A stretch of 64,000 nucleotides of DNA, from the NCBI RefSeq assembly GCF_018474005.1, contig NZ_JAHCSH010000006.1:124001-188000 (forward strand), given 5' to 3'. This DNA comes from Curvibacter sp. CHRR-16. Its GTDB lineage: Bacteria; Pseudomonadota; Gammaproteobacteria; Burkholderiales; Burkholderiaceae_C. Under the pieces are notes generated by a model. The model had not been told where the DNA came from. It saw nothing but the letters and a program-made list of their open reading frames with translations, and ran no database searches. This document shows positions 37,342-49,168 of the stretch, piece after piece (position 1 is the stretch's first letter; each line of letters begins with the position of its first letter). Position numbers and translations under genes: made by a program.

Positions 37342-38414
37342 TTCCAAATATTCAAAGGGGTTTGCATCCAGGCGCCTACAACAAGCAACCACACCAAACA
37401 AATCGGGATGAACACCTTCCAACCCAAACGCATGATCTGGTCATAGCGATAGCGGGGGAAAGTTGAACGAATCCAAATAAACAAACTAATGAATGCAAAT
37501 GACTTCAGACCCAACCAAATCCAGCCAGGTATCCATGCCAAAGCATCAACTGGAGGCAGCCATCCACCTAAGAACATGACGGAGGCCAGCACGGAAACCA
37601 ACCACATGTTCGCGTATTCGGCCAAATAGAACATGGCATACGACATGCCCGAGTACTCCACCATGTGACCTGCAACAATTTCGGCTTCACCTTCGACCAC
37701 ATCGAAAGGGTGTCGATTGGTTTCAGCCAAACCAGAAATCACATAGATGACAAAAATGGGCAGCAATGGCAGCCAGTTCCAAGACAAAATGCCAACACCA
37801 TGCTCGGCAAACATGCCCTTACCCTGTCCCAAGACTATATCGGTCAGATTCATACTGCCCGACACCATCAATACAATCAAGAAGCAAAAGCCCATCGCAA
37901 TTTCATAGCTGACCATCTGGGCTGAAGCACGCAGCGCTCCCAGAAAAGCGTATTTCGAGTTAGAAGCCCAACCAGAAATCACGATCCCGTATACCTCCAT
38001 GGAGGTAATGGCCATAATGAAAAGCAAACCCGCGTTGACATTTGCCAAGGCCAAATCCGGACCAAATGGCACGACAGACCAAGCAGCCAACGCTGGCATG
38101 ATGGTCAACACAGGGCCGATAAGGAACAAGCCTTTGCTGGCCATTGCAGGTACCAAAATTTCTTTGGTCAGCAATTTGAACGCATCTGCAATGGGCTGTA
38201 ACAAACCGCTTGGGCCTACGCGGTTTGGCCCTAGGCGAACTTGCATCCACCCCATGAACTTGCGTTCCCACAATGTCGTGTATGCAACCGCACCCAAAAT
38301 GGGAAGCAATACAGCCACAATTTTCAAAACAGCCCATATCACAGGCCATGCAATCGCCGCCCACCAAGGAGCCGCGATCAAACCAGCACCCAAGCTGTGC
38401 AATTGATCAATCAT
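37338..38414 (-). CDS. nuoH: NADH-quinone oxidoreductase subunit H
   Basis: NuoH forms much of the quinone-binding chamber of complex I. The 358-aa product has about eight spans, with [40 protein letters not shown] and [19 protein letters not shown] as the hallmark loops. The start shares bases with the nuoG stop (TGATG-type overlap) and the end overlaps nuoI. Confidence 0.97.
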   Translation of the reverse strand: MIDQLHSLGAGLIAAPWWAAIAWPVIWAVLKIVAVLLPILGAVAYTTLWERKFMGWMQVRLGPNRVGPSGLLQPIADAFKLLTKEILVPAMASKGLFLIGPVLTIMPALAAWSVVPFGPDLALANVNAGLLFIMAITSMEVYGIVISGWASNSKYAFLGALRASAQMVSYEIAMGFCFLIVLMVSGSMNLTDIVLGQGKGMFAEHGVGILSWNWLPLLPIFVIYVISGLAETNRHPFDVVEGEAEIVAGHMVEYSGMSYAMFYLAEYANMWLVSVLASVMFLGGWLPPVDALAWIPGWIWLGLKSFAFISLFIWIRSTFPRYRYDQIMRLGWKVFIPICLVWLLVVGAWMQTPLNIWK

Positions 38415-40549
38415 CAGATCACTCCCTTGGCAATACCTACTTGTCCATCTGCAGTCAGTTGCAGTGATTGCGCTCTACGCACCAATGCATCCAACTGATA
38501 GATACTGGCACTCAATGGAGCCGTAGATGCTGGACTCATATCGATAGACGCAGTGTTAGCGCAGCTCAAAAGATTGGCTGGAAGCAAACCATCAACATCA
38601 GCGGGCGTTTTTTCCAATGCTTTTTGCAAAACCTCTTGGCTTGAATTGAAATCAAAACCGGGCAAGTCCAACAAATTTGCCAGTACGCGCAATACTTTCC
38701 ACGCCGGACGTGTTTCAGCCAAAGGTTTGACCACCGCATGGAAACTTTGAACACGAGCCTCTGCATTGACAAAACTACCAGAGGTTTCGCTGAATGGTGC
38801 TATTGGCAACAGTACGTCACTAAACTCCATGTTGCACTGGAAAGGGCTCAGGGTGACCACCATGTCTGCAGCGTCCAAGGTTTTCGCCCATTCCGCGTGC
38901 TTGGCAACATCTCCCACGATCTCCGTATTCAGAAGGAACATTGCCTTCATACCCGCTTGCAGCATCTGACCTGCATTCAATCCTGAACCTTGGGGCTCGG
39001 CTTTAGCCAGCTGAGCGCCAACAGTGTTGGCAGCCTCTGTCAAGTAGCCCACTGTCGCGCCAGTTTGGGCACCAATCCAATTTGCCAAAGCCAAAAGACT
39101 TGCTGCTCGCTCATGGTGCGCCGCGGCATTACCCAGCAAAATCGCATTTTGTTCACCGGACAACAAAGCGCGAGCCGTTTGCGCAGCAAAATCGCTGATA
39201 GCACCGACAGCCACAGGCGCATCAACAGCCTTGTTTTGGGCAACTGCCGCAGCCACTTCTGCCAATGCCTGCACCCATTGCTGATGCGATACAACATGTG
39301 CAGACTCAATGGACATAGCCCACTCTGGAGCAACATCCACCACAGCAAAGACCTTCGCTCCCGCACGAACCGCTTGGCGTACACGCTGCGCAAACAACGG
39401 ATGATCTTTGCGCAAATTGGAGCCAACCACCAATACCGACTGCAGTGTGCTCAAAGAAGCTATGGAGCGCCCCAAAGTGCGCAGGCCGGATGTTTTAACA
39501 AACTCCAATGCACGCAAACGATGATCAATATTGTCACTGCCTGTCAAACGCAGTAGTTGCGCCAACAAATACTGCTCTTCCAATGTGGAGTGCGGGCTGA
39601 CCAAAGCACCGATTTGACCTGCGCCATGTTCGCTCTTTATCGAGCGAACACCATTGGCGACATACTCCAATGCAGTTTGCCAGTCAACCGATTTCCATTG
39701 ACCACCTTGCTTGATCATCGGAGTGGTCAAGCGATCCGATGTATTCAACGCCTCATACGAGAAACGGTCACGATCAGCAATCCAGCATTCGTTGATGGCA
39801 TCGTTTTCATATGGAACCACACGCATGACTTTGTTGTTCTTCACTTGAACAATCAAATTCGCACCTGTTGAATCGTGTGGGCTGACCGACTTGCGACGAG
39901 ACAACTCCCAAGTGCGCGCCGAGTAACGGAATGGTTTGCTTGTCAAAGCACCAACAGGGCACACATCAATCATGTTGCCAGACAATTCCGAGTCGATCGA
40001 ATTACCCACAAATGTCTCAATCTCAGCATGCTCACCACGGTGTGACATGCCCAACTCCATGACGCCAGCTATCTCTTGACCGAAACGCACGCAGCGTGTG
40101 CAGTGGATACAACGACTCATCTCTTCCATCGAGATCAGCGATCCAACATCCTTGTGAGCAACTACACGTTTTTCCTCTTCGTAACGCGATTTGCTTCCAC
40201 CATAGCCCACGGCCAAATCTTGCAATTGGCACTCACCGCCTTGGTCACAAATAGGGCAATCCAACGGGTGGTTGATGAGCAAAAACTCCATCACGGACTT
40301 TTGCGCTTTAACCGCCTTGTCGCTTTTGGTGCGCACAATCATCCCCTGTGTTACAGGCGTAGCACAGGCAGGCATGGGTTTGGGCATTTTCTCCACATCG
40401 ACCAAGCACATACGGCAACTAGCCGCGATACTCAATTTCTTGTGATAGCAGAAATGCGGAATATAGGTGCCAGCCTTCTCAGCAGCATGCATCACCATGC
40501 TGCCTTCTTGCACCTCTACTTTTTTGCCGTCAAGCTCGATTTCAATCAT
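38414..40549 (-). CDS. nuoG: NADH-quinone oxidoreductase subunit G
   Basis: NuoG is the large iron-sulfur subunit of the peripheral arm. The 711-aa product has an N-terminal [2Fe-2S] domain ([10 protein letters not shown]), the His/Cys cluster in [18 protein letters not shown], and the [4Fe-4S] motif [17 protein letters not shown] molybdopterin-oxidoreductase-like domain without cofactor role follows. It lacks the extra insert of the longer E. coli protein. The ATG at 40549 ([13 protein letters not shown]) is chosen over the GTG at 40561. Confidence 0.96.
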   Translation of the reverse strand: MIEIELDGKKVEVQEGSMVMHAAEKAGTYIPHFCYHKKLSIAASCRMCLVDVEKMPKPMPACATPVTQGMIVRTKSDKAVKAQKSVMEFLLINHPLDCPICDQGGECQLQDLAVGYGGSKSRYEEEKRVVAHKDVGSLISMEEMSRCIHCTRCVRFGQEIAGVMELGMSHRGEHAEIETFVGNSIDSELSGNMIDVCPVGALTSKPFRYSARTWELSRRKSVSPHDSTGANLIVQVKNNKVMRVVPYENDAINECWIADRDRFSYEALNTSDRLTTPMIKQGGQWKSVDWQTALEYVANGVRSIKSEHGAGQIGALVSPHSTLEEQYLLAQLLRLTGSDNIDHRLRALEFVKTSGLRTLGRSIASLSTLQSVLVVGSNLRKDHPLFAQRVRQAVRAGAKVFAVVDVAPEWAMSIESAHVVSHQQWVQALAEVAAAVAQNKAVDAPVAVGAISDFAAQTARALLSGEQNAILLGNAAAHHERAASLLALANWIGAQTGATVGYLTEAANTVGAQLAKAEPQGSGLNAGQMLQAGMKAMFLLNTEIVGDVAKHAEWAKTLDAADMVVTLSPFQCNMEFSDVLLPIAPFSETSGSFVNAEARVQSFHAVVKPLAETRPAWKVLRVLANLLDLPGFDFNSSQEVLQKALEKTPADVDGLLPANLLSCANTASIDMSPASTAPLSASIYQLDALVRRAQSLQLTADGQVGIAKGVI

Positions 40550-40565
40550 CTTGTGACCCACTCAG

Positions 40566-41918
40566 TCAGGCATTGCTACCAGTCGTGCATTTTTTGTTCT
40601 GCACGTGGTCTTCGAATTCATGGCGGAAATGCTTCAGCATTGCACGCACAGGCATAGCAGCAGCATCCCCCAAAGCACAGATCGTGCGCCCTTGGATGTT
40701 TTCTGCCACGTTGTCCAACAGATCCATATCACCGGGCCGGCCTTCACCACCCTTGATACGATCCACCATGCGAGAGAGCCAACCCGTACCCTCACGGCAT
40801 GGCGTACATTGGCCACACGACTCGTGCATGTAGAAATAGCTCAAGCGCTGCAATGACTCCACCATGCAACGGGTTTCGTCCATCACGATGACTGCGCCAG
40901 ACCCGAGCATGGAACCCGCCTTAGCGATTGAGTCGTAATCCATGGTGCATTCCATGATGATGTCTGCAGGCAATACAGGCGCTGAAGAACCACCAGGAAT
41001 CACCGCTTTGAGCTTGCGACCACCTTTAACACCGCCAGCCAACTCCAAGAGTTTTGAAAATGGAGTGCCCAAAGGAATTTCATAATTGCCAGGACGTTCC
41101 ACATCACCACTGACAGAGAAAATTTTGGTACCCCCGTTGTTGGGCTTACCGCATGCCAAGTAAGCTGCACCGCCGTGGCGAATAATCCATGGCACTGCCG
41201 CAAAGGTTTCTGTGTTGTTGATGGTTGTTGGTTTGCCATACAAACCAAAGCTGGCTGGAAATGGCGGCTTAAAGCGTGGTTGACCTTTTTTGCCCTCCAG
41301 CGACTCCAGCAACGCTGTTTCTTCGCCGCAAATGTAGGCACCAAAACCATGCGCGGCGTATAACTGGAAGCTAAAGTCAGAACCTAGGATGTTATTACCC
41401 AGATAGCCTGCTGCACGGGCCTCTTCTAAAGCCGCTTCAAAACGCTCGTAGACCTCGAAAATCTCACCGTGGATGTAGTTGTAGCCTGCAGTGATGCCCA
41501 TGGCATAGGCCGCAATGATCATGCCCTCAATCACGATGTGTGGGTTGAACATCAAGATGTCGCGATCTTTGCACGTCCCTGGCTCCCCCTCATCGGAATT
41601 GCAGACCAAGTATTTTTGACCAGGGAACTGACGCGGCATGAAACTCCATTTCAAGCCAGTCGGGAAGCCCGCGCCACCGCGTCCACGCAATCCAGATTCT
41701 TTGACAGTGGCAATCACTTGGTCTTGGCTCATGCCTTCAGAGCCATCTTTGCCCAATATCTTGCGCAACGCTTGGTATCCACCGCGCGCAACGTAATCAT
41801 TCAAAGACCAGTTGGCACCATTCAAATCGGCATAAATTTGTGGATTGATATGGCGATCGTGAAAGCAAGTCTCAACCCCAGAGGAGGAAAACTGCTCCAG
41901 CACTTGGGATACGTTCAT
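40566..41918 (-). CDS. nuoF: NADH-quinone oxidoreductase subunit F
   Basis: NuoF binds NADH, FMN and one [4Fe-4S] cluster and is where electrons enter complex I. The 450-aa product has the Gly-rich [15 protein letters not shown], the FMN/NADH-site segment [34 protein letters not shown], and cluster cysteines in [15 protein letters not shown] plus a downstream Cys. Its start overlaps the nuoE stop by four bases. Confidence 0.97.
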   Translation of the reverse strand: MNVSQVLEQFSSSGVETCFHDRHINPQIYADLNGANWSLNDYVARGGYQALRKILGKDGSEGMSQDQVIATVKESGLRGRGGAGFPTGLKWSFMPRQFPGQKYLVCNSDEGEPGTCKDRDILMFNPHIVIEGMIIAAYAMGITAGYNYIHGEIFEVYERFEAALEEARAAGYLGNNILGSDFSFQLYAAHGFGAYICGEETALLESLEGKKGQPRFKPPFPASFGLYGKPTTINNTETFAAVPWIIRHGGAAYLACGKPNNGGTKIFSVSGDVERPGNYEIPLGTPFSKLLELAGGVKGGRKLKAVIPGGSSAPVLPADIIMECTMDYDSIAKAGSMLGSGAVIVMDETRCMVESLQRLSYFYMHESCGQCTPCREGTGWLSRMVDRIKGGEGRPGDMDLLDNVAENIQGRTICALGDAAAMPVRAMLKHFRHEFEDHVQNKKCTTGSNA

Positions 41919-42406
41919 GCTTGTCCCTCCGCAGTACGCAAGCCATCCACCAAGCGATCCAGTTTGTCATGACTCATGAAACTGCACATCTTGCGATCGT
42001 TCACCAACATCACTGGTGCATCAGCACAAGCACCCAAGCACTCGCTTTGCTGCAATGTAAAAAAACCATCGGCTGTCGTTTCGCCCATATGCACACCCAA
42101 CTTTTCCTCCAGATGCCGCAAAGCCTCATTACCACCACGCAGTTGGCATGGAAGATTGGTGCAGACATTGAGCTTGAATTTGCCAACCGGTTTTTGGTTG
42201 TACATGTTGTAGAAAGTGGTGACCTCGTGCACAGCCATAGGTGCAATACCCAAGTACTGGGCTAAATCACGCTCACTTTCAGCACTCACATACCCTTGTT
42301 CTTGCTGGATGATGGCCAAGCAAGCCATCACTGCCGATTGGCGCTGCTCGGCCGGGTATTTAGCGACCTCGCGGTCAAATCTTGCGCGTGTAGCTTCAGA
42401 GATCAT
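41915..42406 (-). CDS. nuoE: NADH-quinone oxidoreductase subunit E
   Basis: NuoE holds the off-path [2Fe-2S] cluster N1a. The 163-aa thioredoxin-like product has [13 protein letters not shown] and [17 protein letters not shown], giving the four cluster cysteines, and an N-terminal helical region ([18 protein letters not shown]). It overlaps nuoD by four bases and nuoF by four bases. Confidence 0.97.
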   Translation of the reverse strand: MISEATRARFDREVAKYPAEQRQSAVMACLAIIQQEQGYVSAESERDLAQYLGIAPMAVHEVTTFYNMYNQKPVGKFKLNVCTNLPCQLRGGNEALRHLEEKLGVHMGETTADGFFTLQQSECLGACADAPVMLVNDRKMCSFMSHDKLDRLVDGLRTAEGQA

Positions 42407-43656
42407 CGGTCAATCTCTCCAAAAACAATATCCATGGTTCCAATAATGGAAACAGCGTCCGCCAGCATATGGCCTGCAGACATTTCATTGAGTGCCGACA
42501 AGTGCACAAAACCGGGAGGACGAATCTTCAACCGATAGGGTTTGTTTGCGCCATCACTGATGATGTAAATACCAAACTCACCCTTAGGGTGTTCAACAGC
42601 AGCATAAGCCTCGCCTTCGGGGACTTTGAACCCCTCTGAGAAAAGCTTGAAGTGGTGAATCAACTCCTCCATGCTTGTCTTCATGGCTTCACGGCTAGGT
42701 GGAGCTATCTTATGGTTATCGGTAATCACCGGACCAGGATTGACGCGCAACCAGTCCACGCATTGTTTGATAATGCGATTGGATTGGGTCAACTCTTCCA
42801 TACGAACCAGATAACGATCATAGACATCGCCAGTCTTACCGACAGGAATGTCAAATTCAAGTTGATCGTAGACCTCGTAGGGTTGCTTTTTGCGCAAATC
42901 CCAAGCAATACCAGAGCCACGCAGCATAGGTCCGCTAAAACCCAAGTTCAATGCACGCTCAGGTGAAACCACACCGATATCTACCGTACGCTGCTTCCAG
43001 ATCCGGTTCTCGGTCAAAAGCGTGTGGTATTCCTCGACGTACGTTTCAAAACGGCGTGTGAAATCCTCAATGAAATCCAACAAGGAACCTTGGCGATTGC
43101 TATTCAGGTAATTCACACCCGCTTGATTGCGCACCTTACTAGCCTTGAATTGCGGCATGGTGTCGGGCAAATCACGGTACACACCACCAGGACGGAAATA
43201 TGCTGCGTGCATACGCGCACCAGATACCGCTTCGTACATATCGAAGAGGTCTTCCCGTTCACGGAAGGTGTACATCAGCATCGTCGAGCTACCAATGTCG
43301 TTAGCGTGAGAACCCAACCACATCAAGTGATTCAAGATACGGGTAATCTCCGCAAACATCACACGGATGTATTGCGCACGAATAGGCACCTCAATGCCAA
43401 GCAGCTTTTCCAAAGCCAAGCAATAAGCATGCTCGTTGGACATCATGGACACATAGTCCAGACGATCCATGTAAGGCAGTGCTTGGATGAATGTTTTGCT
43501 CTCAGCCAATTTTTCAGTGGCGCGGTGCAGCAAACCAATGTGTGGGTCTGCACGTTGGATGACTTCACCATCCAATTCCAGCACCAAGCGCAACACCCCG
43601 TGTGCTGCAGGGTGCTGCGGACCAAAGTTCAAAGTGTAGTTTTTAATTTCTGCCAT
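42403..43656 (-). CDS. nuoD: NADH-quinone oxidoreductase subunit D
   Basis: NuoD is the 49-kDa-type subunit that forms the quinone site with NuoB. The 417-aa product begins [20 protein letters not shown] with the conserved His pair, and has [41 protein letters not shown] and the C-terminal DIVFGEIDR. It is not fused to NuoC. It lies 12 bases after nuoC and overlaps nuoE. Confidence 0.97.
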   Translation of the reverse strand: MAEIKNYTLNFGPQHPAAHGVLRLVLELDGEVIQRADPHIGLLHRATEKLAESKTFIQALPYMDRLDYVSMMSNEHAYCLALEKLLGIEVPIRAQYIRVMFAEITRILNHLMWLGSHANDIGSSTMLMYTFREREDLFDMYEAVSGARMHAAYFRPGGVYRDLPDTMPQFKASKVRNQAGVNYLNSNRQGSLLDFIEDFTRRFETYVEEYHTLLTENRIWKQRTVDIGVVSPERALNLGFSGPMLRGSGIAWDLRKKQPYEVYDQLEFDIPVGKTGDVYDRYLVRMEELTQSNRIIKQCVDWLRVNPGPVITDNHKIAPPSREAMKTSMEELIHHFKLFSEGFKVPEGEAYAAVEHPKGEFGIYIISDGANKPYRLKIRPPGFVHLSALNEMSAGHMLADAVSIIGTMDIVFGEIDR

Positions 43657-43668
43657 GGCTCAATCTGC

Positions 43669-44277
43669 TCAGTGCAGGTCCCCATAGTGCTCTTCACGGA
43701 TGATGCGCGGTGTGATTTCGCGCGGCTCAATCGATACAGGCTGGTAGACCACGCGCGCTTGCTCAGCGTCGTAGCGCATTTCGACGTGTCCAGACAATGG
43801 AAAATCTTTTCGGAATGGATGACCGATAAAACCGTAGTCGGTCAAAATACGGCGCAAATCGGTATGGCCTTCAAACACAATGCCGTACAAGTCAAATGCT
43901 TCACGCTCCAACCAACTAGCTGATGACCAAACACCCGCAACCGATGACAGGATCGGAAAGTCATCGCTGTCCAGGAACAACTTGACGCGCAAACGCTGAT
44001 TCAATGCGATCGACATCAACTGAACCACTACAGCAAAGCGCGGGCCTTCATAAAGTCCGGCACCATACTCGGAATAATCAACGCCGCAGAGATCAATCAA
44101 TTGCTCAAACTGGCAACCAGCGGCATCGCGCAAAACCTGCGCAACATCCAACCAATTGGCAGCTGATACTTGCAATTCAACTTGATCAAAAGTTGTAGAG
44201 AGGGCTTTAACCTTATCCCCAACAGCGGCGCGCACTGCAGCCTCTATGGCTGCCGGAGTTACTGCATACGTAGACAT
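43669..44277 (-). CDS. nuoC: NADH-quinone oxidoreductase subunit C
   Basis: NuoC is the 30-kDa-type peripheral subunit that packs against NuoD. The 202-aa product contains the family signature [20 protein letters not shown] region ([15 protein letters not shown]) followed by [15 protein letters not shown]. It ends with the [18 protein letters not shown] tail. It lies nine bases after nuoB on the same strand. Confidence 0.97.
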   Translation of the reverse strand: MSTYAVTPAAIEAAVRAAVGDKVKALSTTFDQVELQVSAANWLDVAQVLRDAAGCQFEQLIDLCGVDYSEYGAGLYEGPRFAVVVQLMSIALNQRLRVKLFLDSDDFPILSSVAGVWSSASWLEREAFDLYGIVFEGHTDLRRILTDYGFIGHPFRKDFPLSGHVEMRYDAEQARVVYQPVSIEPREITPRIIREEHYGDLH

Positions 44278-44286
44278 GTGCTTCCC

Positions 44287-44766
44287 TTATGCGCGCGCAA
44301 TAGTTTGGGTGCGGCGAATTTTTTGCTGCAACTGCAAAATGCCATACACCAAAGCCTCGGCAGTAGGAGGACAGCCTGGCACATAGACATCCACCGGCAC
44401 GATGCGATCACAGCCGCGTACAACCGAATAGCTGTAATGGTAGTAACCACCGCCGTTAGCACAGGAGCCCATACTGATAACCCAACGAGGTTCCGACATC
44501 TGGTCGTAAACCTTGCGCAAGGCAGGAGCCATTTTGTTGCACAGGGTTCCAGCAACAATCATCAAATCGGACTGACGCGGGCTGGCACGGAAGACCTCTG
44601 CACCAAAACGGCTGAGGTCATAACGCGCCGCAGCTGCGTGCATCATTTCAACGGCACAGCAGGCCAATCCAAATGTCATAGGCCAAATAGAACCCGTCTT
44701 GGCCCAGTTCATCACCGTGTCGTAGCTCGTGGTGACGAAGCCTTCTTTCAACACACCTTCAATCAT
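44287..44766 (-). CDS. nuoB: NADH-quinone oxidoreductase subunit B
   Basis: NuoB carries cluster N2, the last [4Fe-4S] cluster before quinone. The 159-aa product has the tandem Cys in [12 protein letters not shown], a Cys in [15 protein letters not shown], and a Cys-Pro in [13 protein letters not shown]. The ATG at 44766 ([10 protein letters not shown]) is used, and the longer upstream frame runs into nuoA. It starts four bases after the nuoA stop. Confidence 0.97.
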   Translation of the reverse strand: MIEGVLKEGFVTTSYDTVMNWAKTGSIWPMTFGLACCAVEMMHAAAARYDLSRFGAEVFRASPRQSDLMIVAGTLCNKMAPALRKVYDQMSEPRWVISMGSCANGGGYYHYSYSVVRGCDRIVPVDVYVPGCPPTAEALVYGILQLQQKIRRTQTIARA

Positions 44767-44770
44767 TGCA

Positions 44771-45130
44771 TTACTCCCAATCCAGGGCGCCTTTTTTCCA
44801 CATGTAGACAAACCCAATGGTCAGCACTACAACGAATTCAACCCCGACCAAAAAGCCCCACATACCGAGCTCCTTCAGGGTAACAGCCCAAGGAAACAGA
44901 AAAGCCGTTTCCAAATCAAACAAGATGAAAAGGATAGCAACCAAGTAATAGCGCACATCGAACTTCATGCGCGCATCTTCGAATGCCTCGAAGCCGCATT
45001 CATATGGGGAGTTTTTGGCTGCGTCAGGCTTGTTAGGCCCCAAGATGTAACCAATCAATTGGGGCAAAACGCCCATGGCCACACCAATCAAAATAAAGAG
45101 AAGCGCGGGGAGATATTGTTCGAGGCTCAT
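44771..45130 (-). CDS. nuoA: NADH-quinone oxidoreductase subunit A
   Basis: NuoA is a three-span membrane subunit. The 119-aa product shows [20 protein letters not shown], the conserved loop with the buried Cys and acidic residues, and [13 protein letters not shown]. The ATG at 45130 ([12 protein letters not shown]) is correct. The upstream open frame crosses the tRNA-Leu gene. It is the first gene of the 14-gene nuo operon, 60 bases downstream of tRNA-Leu. Confidence 0.97.
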   Translation of the reverse strand: MSLEQYLPALLFILIGVAMGVLPQLIGYILGPNKPDAAKNSPYECGFEAFEDARMKFDVRYYLVAILFILFDLETAFLFPWAVTLKELGMWGFLVGVEFVVVLTIGFVYMWKKGALDWE

Positions 45131-45190
45131 CGTGTGTACAAGACCTTCGTTACGCCCACCTGCAGCATGACTGAAGCGAGCTTTATTTGT

Positions 45191-45275
45191 TGGTGCCGTC
45201 GGCGAGACTCGAACTCGCACAGCTTTCGCCACTACCCCCTCAAGATAGCGTGTCTACCAATTTCACCACGACGGC
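45191..45275 (-). tRNA. tRNA-Leu (anticodon GAG)
   Basis: On the minus strand an 85-base tRNA with a long variable arm can be folded. Acceptor GCCGTCG pairs with CGACGGC, anticodon stem CTATC/GGTAG holds loop TTGAGGG with anticodon GAG, the T loop reads GTTCGAGTC, and CCA is encoded. The long variable arm and overall sequence match tRNA-Leu of other proteobacteria. It lies between secG and nuoA, all on one strand. Confidence 0.95.
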
Positions 45276-45386
45276 TGCTCTCAGTCCGTGAACTTGCGTG
45301 AGGATTGCCTTACAGCATTAGCTCATTCACAAGCATGAGAGTTTACTCTGAAATGCCCCCTCTTAATGAAGGAATTGCAGAGAAAA

Positions 45387-45758
45387 TCACTTGGCTGGAA
45401 TCTGATCCACTGCCTTAGCAGGCTCAGTGGGTACGACTGGCGCAGCTTGCTCTGCTTGTTGTGCAACGGGGGCCGCAGTCGCTGGTACAGAACCCAGCAC
45501 AGAACTCGAGTTATCGGGGCGCACACCACCGACAAAAGCCAAAGCCAAGGTGCACACAAAAAATACCGCAGCCAGCACTGCCGTTGTACGCGACAAGAAA
45601 TTGGCACCACCAGTAGCACCAAACAAACTACCAGAACTGCCGCTGCCAAACGCCGCACCCATGTCCGCACCCTTACCGTGCTGCAACAAGATCAAAAAAA
45701 TCATGCCCACTGCGGACAGCAGTTGGATTGTCATGATCAGTCCAGACAAAAATCCCAT
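45387..45758 (-). CDS. secG: Preprotein translocase subunit SecG
   Basis: SecG is the small auxiliary subunit of the SecYEG channel in the inner membrane. The 123-aa product has two spans (about residues 4-21 and 52-74). Between them is the family loop LLQHGKGADMGAAFGSGSSG followed by SLFGATGGANFLSR. The tail is long, Pro/Ala/Glu-rich and typical of betaproteobacteria. The ATG at 45758 has an AAGGAG ribosome binding site. It lies 20 bases after tpiA and upstream of tRNA-Leu. Confidence 0.96.
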   Translation of the reverse strand: MGFLSGLIMTIQLLSAVGMIFLILLQHGKGADMGAAFGSGSSGSLFGATGGANFLSRTTAVLAAVFFVCTLALAFVGGVRPDNSSSVLGSVPATAAPVAQQAEQAAPVVPTEPAKAVDQIPAK

Positions 45759-45778
45759 CACTCACTCCTTCAATTCAT

Positions 45779-46528
45779 TCACTGCACAGCAGCCACAATG
45801 GACAAAAATTCTGCTGCTTTAAGAGATGCACCACCAACGAGTGCACCATCCACATCCGGCAAGGCAAACAATGCCGCAGCATTGGCTGCATTGACACTGC
45901 CACCATACAAAATGCGCACCCTATCTGCATGGGCCGTAGCAGCCTGTAACTGCGCCCGTAGGACTGCGTGTATTTCTTGCGCTTGCTCTGGCGTAGCCGT
46001 TTTGCCAGTACCAATCGCCCAGACCGGCTCATACGCAACCACCACCTCGCTTACACAATGTTTGTTGTGGTGAATCACTGCGGCTAGCTGACGCTTGACC
46101 ACCTCAAACGCATGACCCGCCTCGCGCTCTTCCAAAGTTTCTCCCACACACACAATGGGAGTCACACCACAAGCCAAGACGCGCTGCGCTTTCAACGCCA
46201 CCAGCGCATCGGTTTCCCCATGGTATTTGCGGCGCTCTGAGTGCCCTACGATGGCATAACGCACCGCCAAGTCAGCCAGCATGGCTGCAGATACTTCGCC
46301 TGTGAATGCCCCAGCCTCTTGGGCCGAGACATCTTGGGCACCAAGCTGTACAACACTGCCTTGCAACAGCGCTGCCACTTGGGCCACATACACAGCTGGT
46401 GGGCACACCAACACATCACAGGCTGGCGCAGTGCTTGCAAGACCGTGGACAAGTTCAGACAACAGATCTACATTGGCAAGCTGACTGCCATGCATTTTCC
46501 AATTGCCCGCAACCAGTTTCTTTTTCAT
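45779..46528 (-). CDS. tpiA: Triose-phosphate isomerase
   Basis: TpiA interconverts dihydroxyacetone phosphate and glyceraldehyde 3-phosphate. The 249-aa product has N9 and K11 in GNWKMHG, the catalytic His in VGHSERR, the catalytic Glu in AYEPVWAIGTGKTATPEQAQ, and the phosphate-binding YGGSVNAAN. The ATG at 46528 (MKKKLVAGNW) is preferred to upstream codons. It starts 21 bases after pnp. Confidence 0.97.
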   Translation of the reverse strand: MKKKLVAGNWKMHGSQLANVDLLSELVHGLASTAPACDVLVCPPAVYVAQVAALLQGSVVQLGAQDVSAQEAGAFTGEVSAAMLADLAVRYAIVGHSERRKYHGETDALVALKAQRVLACGVTPIVCVGETLEEREAGHAFEVVKRQLAAVIHHNKHCVSEVVVAYEPVWAIGTGKTATPEQAQEIHAVLRAQLQAATAHADRVRILYGGSVNAANAAALFALPDVDGALVGGASLKAAEFLSIVAAVQ

Positions 46529-46549
46529 GCAAGACACCTCTGGCAAAAC

Positions 46550-48685
46550 TTATTGAGCCGCCTCTGGTGCTGCAACCGGCGCTACTGAAGCAGGCTTATC
46601 CAGCAATGCCTTCATGGACAGCTTGACGCGACCCTTTTCATCGGTTTCCAACACTTTGACCTTGACTATTTGACCTTCGGCCAAATAGTCAGTGACCTTT
46701 TCCACACGCTCATGGGCAATTTGGCTGATGTGCAGCAAACCGTCTTTGCCGGGCAACAGATTGATAAGCGCACCGAAATCCAAAATCTTGGTTACAGGCC
46801 CCTCGTAGACCTTGCCTACTTCCACTTCTGCAGTGATGGCCTCAATGCGGCGTTTGGCTTCATCGGCCTTTACCCCGTCTGTAGCGGCAATCGTGATGGT
46901 GCCATCTTCGGCGATGTCGATTTGGGTACCGGTTTCTTCGGTCAAAGCACGAATCACTGCGCCACCCTTGCCGATCACATCACGAATTTTCTCGGGATTG
47001 ATCTTGATGGTGTAGAGCTTGGGCGCGAAGTTGGACACTTCGGTCTTGGCTTCGCCCATGGCATCTTGCATCTTGCCCAGAATGTGCATACGAGCTTCTT
47101 TGGCTTGGGCCAAGGCCACTTGCATGATTTCTTTGGTGATACCTTGGATTTTGATGTCCATCTGCAGCGCGGTAATGCCGTTGGTGGTACCTGCCACCTT
47201 GAAGTCCATGTCGCCCAAGTGATCTTCATCACCCAAGATGTCAGTCAGCACCGCAAAACGGTTACCTTCTTTGATCAAACCCATGGCAATACCCGCAACG
47301 TGCGCCTTCAGTGGCACACCTGCATCCATCATGGACAAGCATCCACCACAGACGGACGCCATGGAAGAGGAACCATTGGATTCGGTGATTTCAGACACCA
47401 CGCGCACGCTGTAGGGGAACTCTTCCTTGCTGGGCAGCACCGCTACCAACGCACGCTTGGCCAGACGACCGTGGCCGATTTCGCGGCGCTTGGGTGTACC
47501 CACACGGCCTGTTTCGCCTGTGGCAAAGGGAGGCATGTTGTAGTGCAACATGAAGCGCTCTTCGAATTCGCCAGCCAAAGCGTCAATCTTTTGCGCATCG
47601 CGCTCGGTGCCCAAAGTGGCAATCACCAAGGCCTGAGTTTCACCGCGGGTGAACAATGCAGAACCATGGGTGCGGGGCAGCACGCTGTTGCGGATTTCGA
47701 TGGGACGCACCGTGCGGGTGTCGCGGCCATCAATGCGGGGTTCGCCCGCCAAAATTTGGCCACGCACAATCTTCGCCTCGATCTCGAACAGCAGGCCTTC
47801 GACGGCCACGCTGTCGAATTCCACGCCATCGGCGGTCAAACCAGCCATCACGTCGGCATAAGCAGCACGGCAGGCTTGGGTACGGGCTTGCTTGTTGCGG
47901 ATTTGGTAGGCGGCCACCAGCTTGTCTTTGCCCAAGGCCTCCACCTTGGCAATCAGGGTTTCGTTCTTGGGGGCAGGCTGCCAGTCCCAAGCGGGTTTGC
48001 CAGCGTCACGCACCAATTCGTGGATGGCGTTGATGGCAACCTTGCCTTGGTCGTGGCCAAACACCACCGCACCCAGCATCACTTCTTCCGACAGTTGCAG
48101 GGCTTCGGACTCCACCATCAGCACAGCAGTTTCGGTACCCGCCACCACCAAATCCATGGCCGAGTCTTTGCGCTGGGTTTGACCGGGGTTGAGCACGTAT
48201 TCACCGTTGATGTAACCCACGCGGGCCGCGCCAATGGGGCCGGTGAACGGAATGCCAGAGATAGCCAACGCAGCGCTGGTAGCGATCATGGCGGGAATGT
48301 CGGCATCCACTTCGGGGTTGAGCGACACGGTGTGCACCACCACCTGCACTTCGTTGAAGAAGCCTTCTGGGAACAGAGGTCGAATGGGGCGGTCGATCAG
48401 GCGGCTGGTCAGTGTTTCGTATTCACTGGGACGGCCTTCGCGCTTGAAAAAGCTACCGGGAATCTTGCCCGCTGCGTAGCTCTTTTCGAGGTAATCAACG
48501 GTCAAGGGGAAGAAGTCTTGGCCCGCTTTGGCCGACTTGGATGCCACCACCGTGGCCAACACCACGGTGTCATTGACGTTAACCAGCACAGCACCCGTGG
48601 CTTGGCGGGCGATTTCGCCGGTCTCCATCGTGACGGTGTGTTGACCCCATTGGAAAGTCTTGCTGACTTTGTTGAACATGCTCAT
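46550..48685 (-). CDS. pnp: Polyribonucleotide nucleotidyltransferase (PNPase)
   Basis: PNPase degrades RNA 3' to 5' by phosphorolysis and works in the RNA degradosome. The 711-aa product has two RNase PH domains linked by an all-helical segment. The second contains the active-site Arg/Asp/Ser regions ([47 protein letters not shown]). A KH domain ([20 protein letters not shown]) and an S1 domain ([16 protein letters not shown]) follow. The leader contains a 12-bp hairpin (48761-48798), and rpsO lies upstream, as in E. coli. A long antisense frame covers most of the gene and is rejected. Confidence 0.98.
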   Translation of the reverse strand: MSMFNKVSKTFQWGQHTVTMETGEIARQATGAVLVNVNDTVVLATVVASKSAKAGQDFFPLTVDYLEKSYAAGKIPGSFFKREGRPSEYETLTSRLIDRPIRPLFPEGFFNEVQVVVHTVSLNPEVDADIPAMIATSAALAISGIPFTGPIGAARVGYINGEYVLNPGQTQRKDSAMDLVVAGTETAVLMVESEALQLSEEVMLGAVVFGHDQGKVAINAIHELVRDAGKPAWDWQPAPKNETLIAKVEALGKDKLVAAYQIRNKQARTQACRAAYADVMAGLTADGVEFDSVAVEGLLFEIEAKIVRGQILAGEPRIDGRDTRTVRPIEIRNSVLPRTHGSALFTRGETQALVIATLGTERDAQKIDALAGEFEERFMLHYNMPPFATGETGRVGTPKRREIGHGRLAKRALVAVLPSKEEFPYSVRVVSEITESNGSSSMASVCGGCLSMMDAGVPLKAHVAGIAMGLIKEGNRFAVLTDILGDEDHLGDMDFKVAGTTNGITALQMDIKIQGITKEIMQVALAQAKEARMHILGKMQDAMGEAKTEVSNFAPKLYTIKINPEKIRDVIGKGGAVIRALTEETGTQIDIAEDGTITIAATDGVKADEAKRRIEAITAEVEVGKVYEGPVTKILDFGALINLLPGKDGLLHISQIAHERVEKVTDYLAEGQIVKVKVLETDEKGRVKLSMKALLDKPASVAPVAAPEAAQ

Positions 48686-48760
48686 GGTTTATCTCCTTGT
48701 TGAGCTAGCGAGATGTACGCCACCTCGATTGCGCGGAGCCCACACCACAGTCCACGATGC

Positions 48761-48798
48761 CATTCCATAGCTGCACGCTTTTTTGAAGCTATGGAATG
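48761..48798 (-). promoter_or_regulatory. 12-bp hairpin in the rpsO-pnp intergenic leader
   Basis: CATTCCATAGCT (48761-48772) and AGCTATGGAATG (48787-48798) are perfect inverted repeats around a 14-base loop. The hairpin lies 75-113 bases upstream of the pnp start, in the same 216-base gene-free gap as the terminator after rpsO. It has no T tract. In E. coli a long stem-loop in the pnp leader is cut by RNase III and mediates autoregulation, so this element may be its counterpart. That is inference. Confidence 0.5.
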
Positions 48799-48842
48799 AC
48801 ACAGCGCCGCTCTGTTTGTGTGTGTCCGATTGAATAATTGAA

Positions 48843-48885
48843 GTAAAAAACGCCTGAGCTAGACCACTAACTCAGGCGCTTTTTA
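48843..48885 (-). terminator. Terminator downstream of rpsO
   Basis: CGCCTGAG (48851-48858) and CTCAGGCG (48871-48878) form a stem with a 12-base loop, flanked by an A tract on one side and a T tract on the other. It can therefore act in either direction. On the minus strand it lies 24 bases after the rpsO stop and would partly separate rpsO from pnp. Confidence 0.82.
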
Positions 48886-48901
48886 GCATTCGCGACCTTG
48901 C

Positions 48902-49168
48902 TTACTTACGCAGGTTCAGCTTGGCGATCAGAGCAGAGTAACGGGCTGCGTCTTTGGCCTTGAGGTAGTCCAACAGCTTGCGGCGACGGCTGACCATGCG
49001 CAACAGACCGCGGCGACCGTGGTGGTCCTTGGCGTGGGTCTTGAAATGGGGAGTCAGTTCGTTGATGCGTGCGGTCAGCAGAGCAACTTGAACTTCGGGG
49101 CTACCAGTGTCGGCAGCGGCGCGGGCATTGGCCTTGATAACTTCGGCCTTGACGCTAGAGGCGATCAT
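48902..49168 (-). CDS. rpsO: 30S ribosomal protein S15
   Basis: S15 binds 16S rRNA early in assembly of the small subunit platform. The 88-aa product starts [16 protein letters not shown] and has [38 protein letters not shown] and [10 protein letters not shown], all diagnostic. The ATG at 49168 gives the standard length and has a GAAGGAAA ribosome binding site. Upstream in-frame codons are ignored. It heads the minus-strand block that continues into pnp. Confidence 0.98.
   Translation of the reverse strand: MIASSVKAEVIKANARAAADTGSPEVQVALLTARINELTPHFKTHAKDHHGRRGLLRMVSRRRKLLDYLKAKDAARYSALIAKLNLRK

Noticed and set aside
46670..48703. 677-aa open frame antisense to pnp
   Set aside because: It mirrors the pnp codons, is His/Gly/Gln-rich with no known motif, and pnp is intact. 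It is a product of codon bias.
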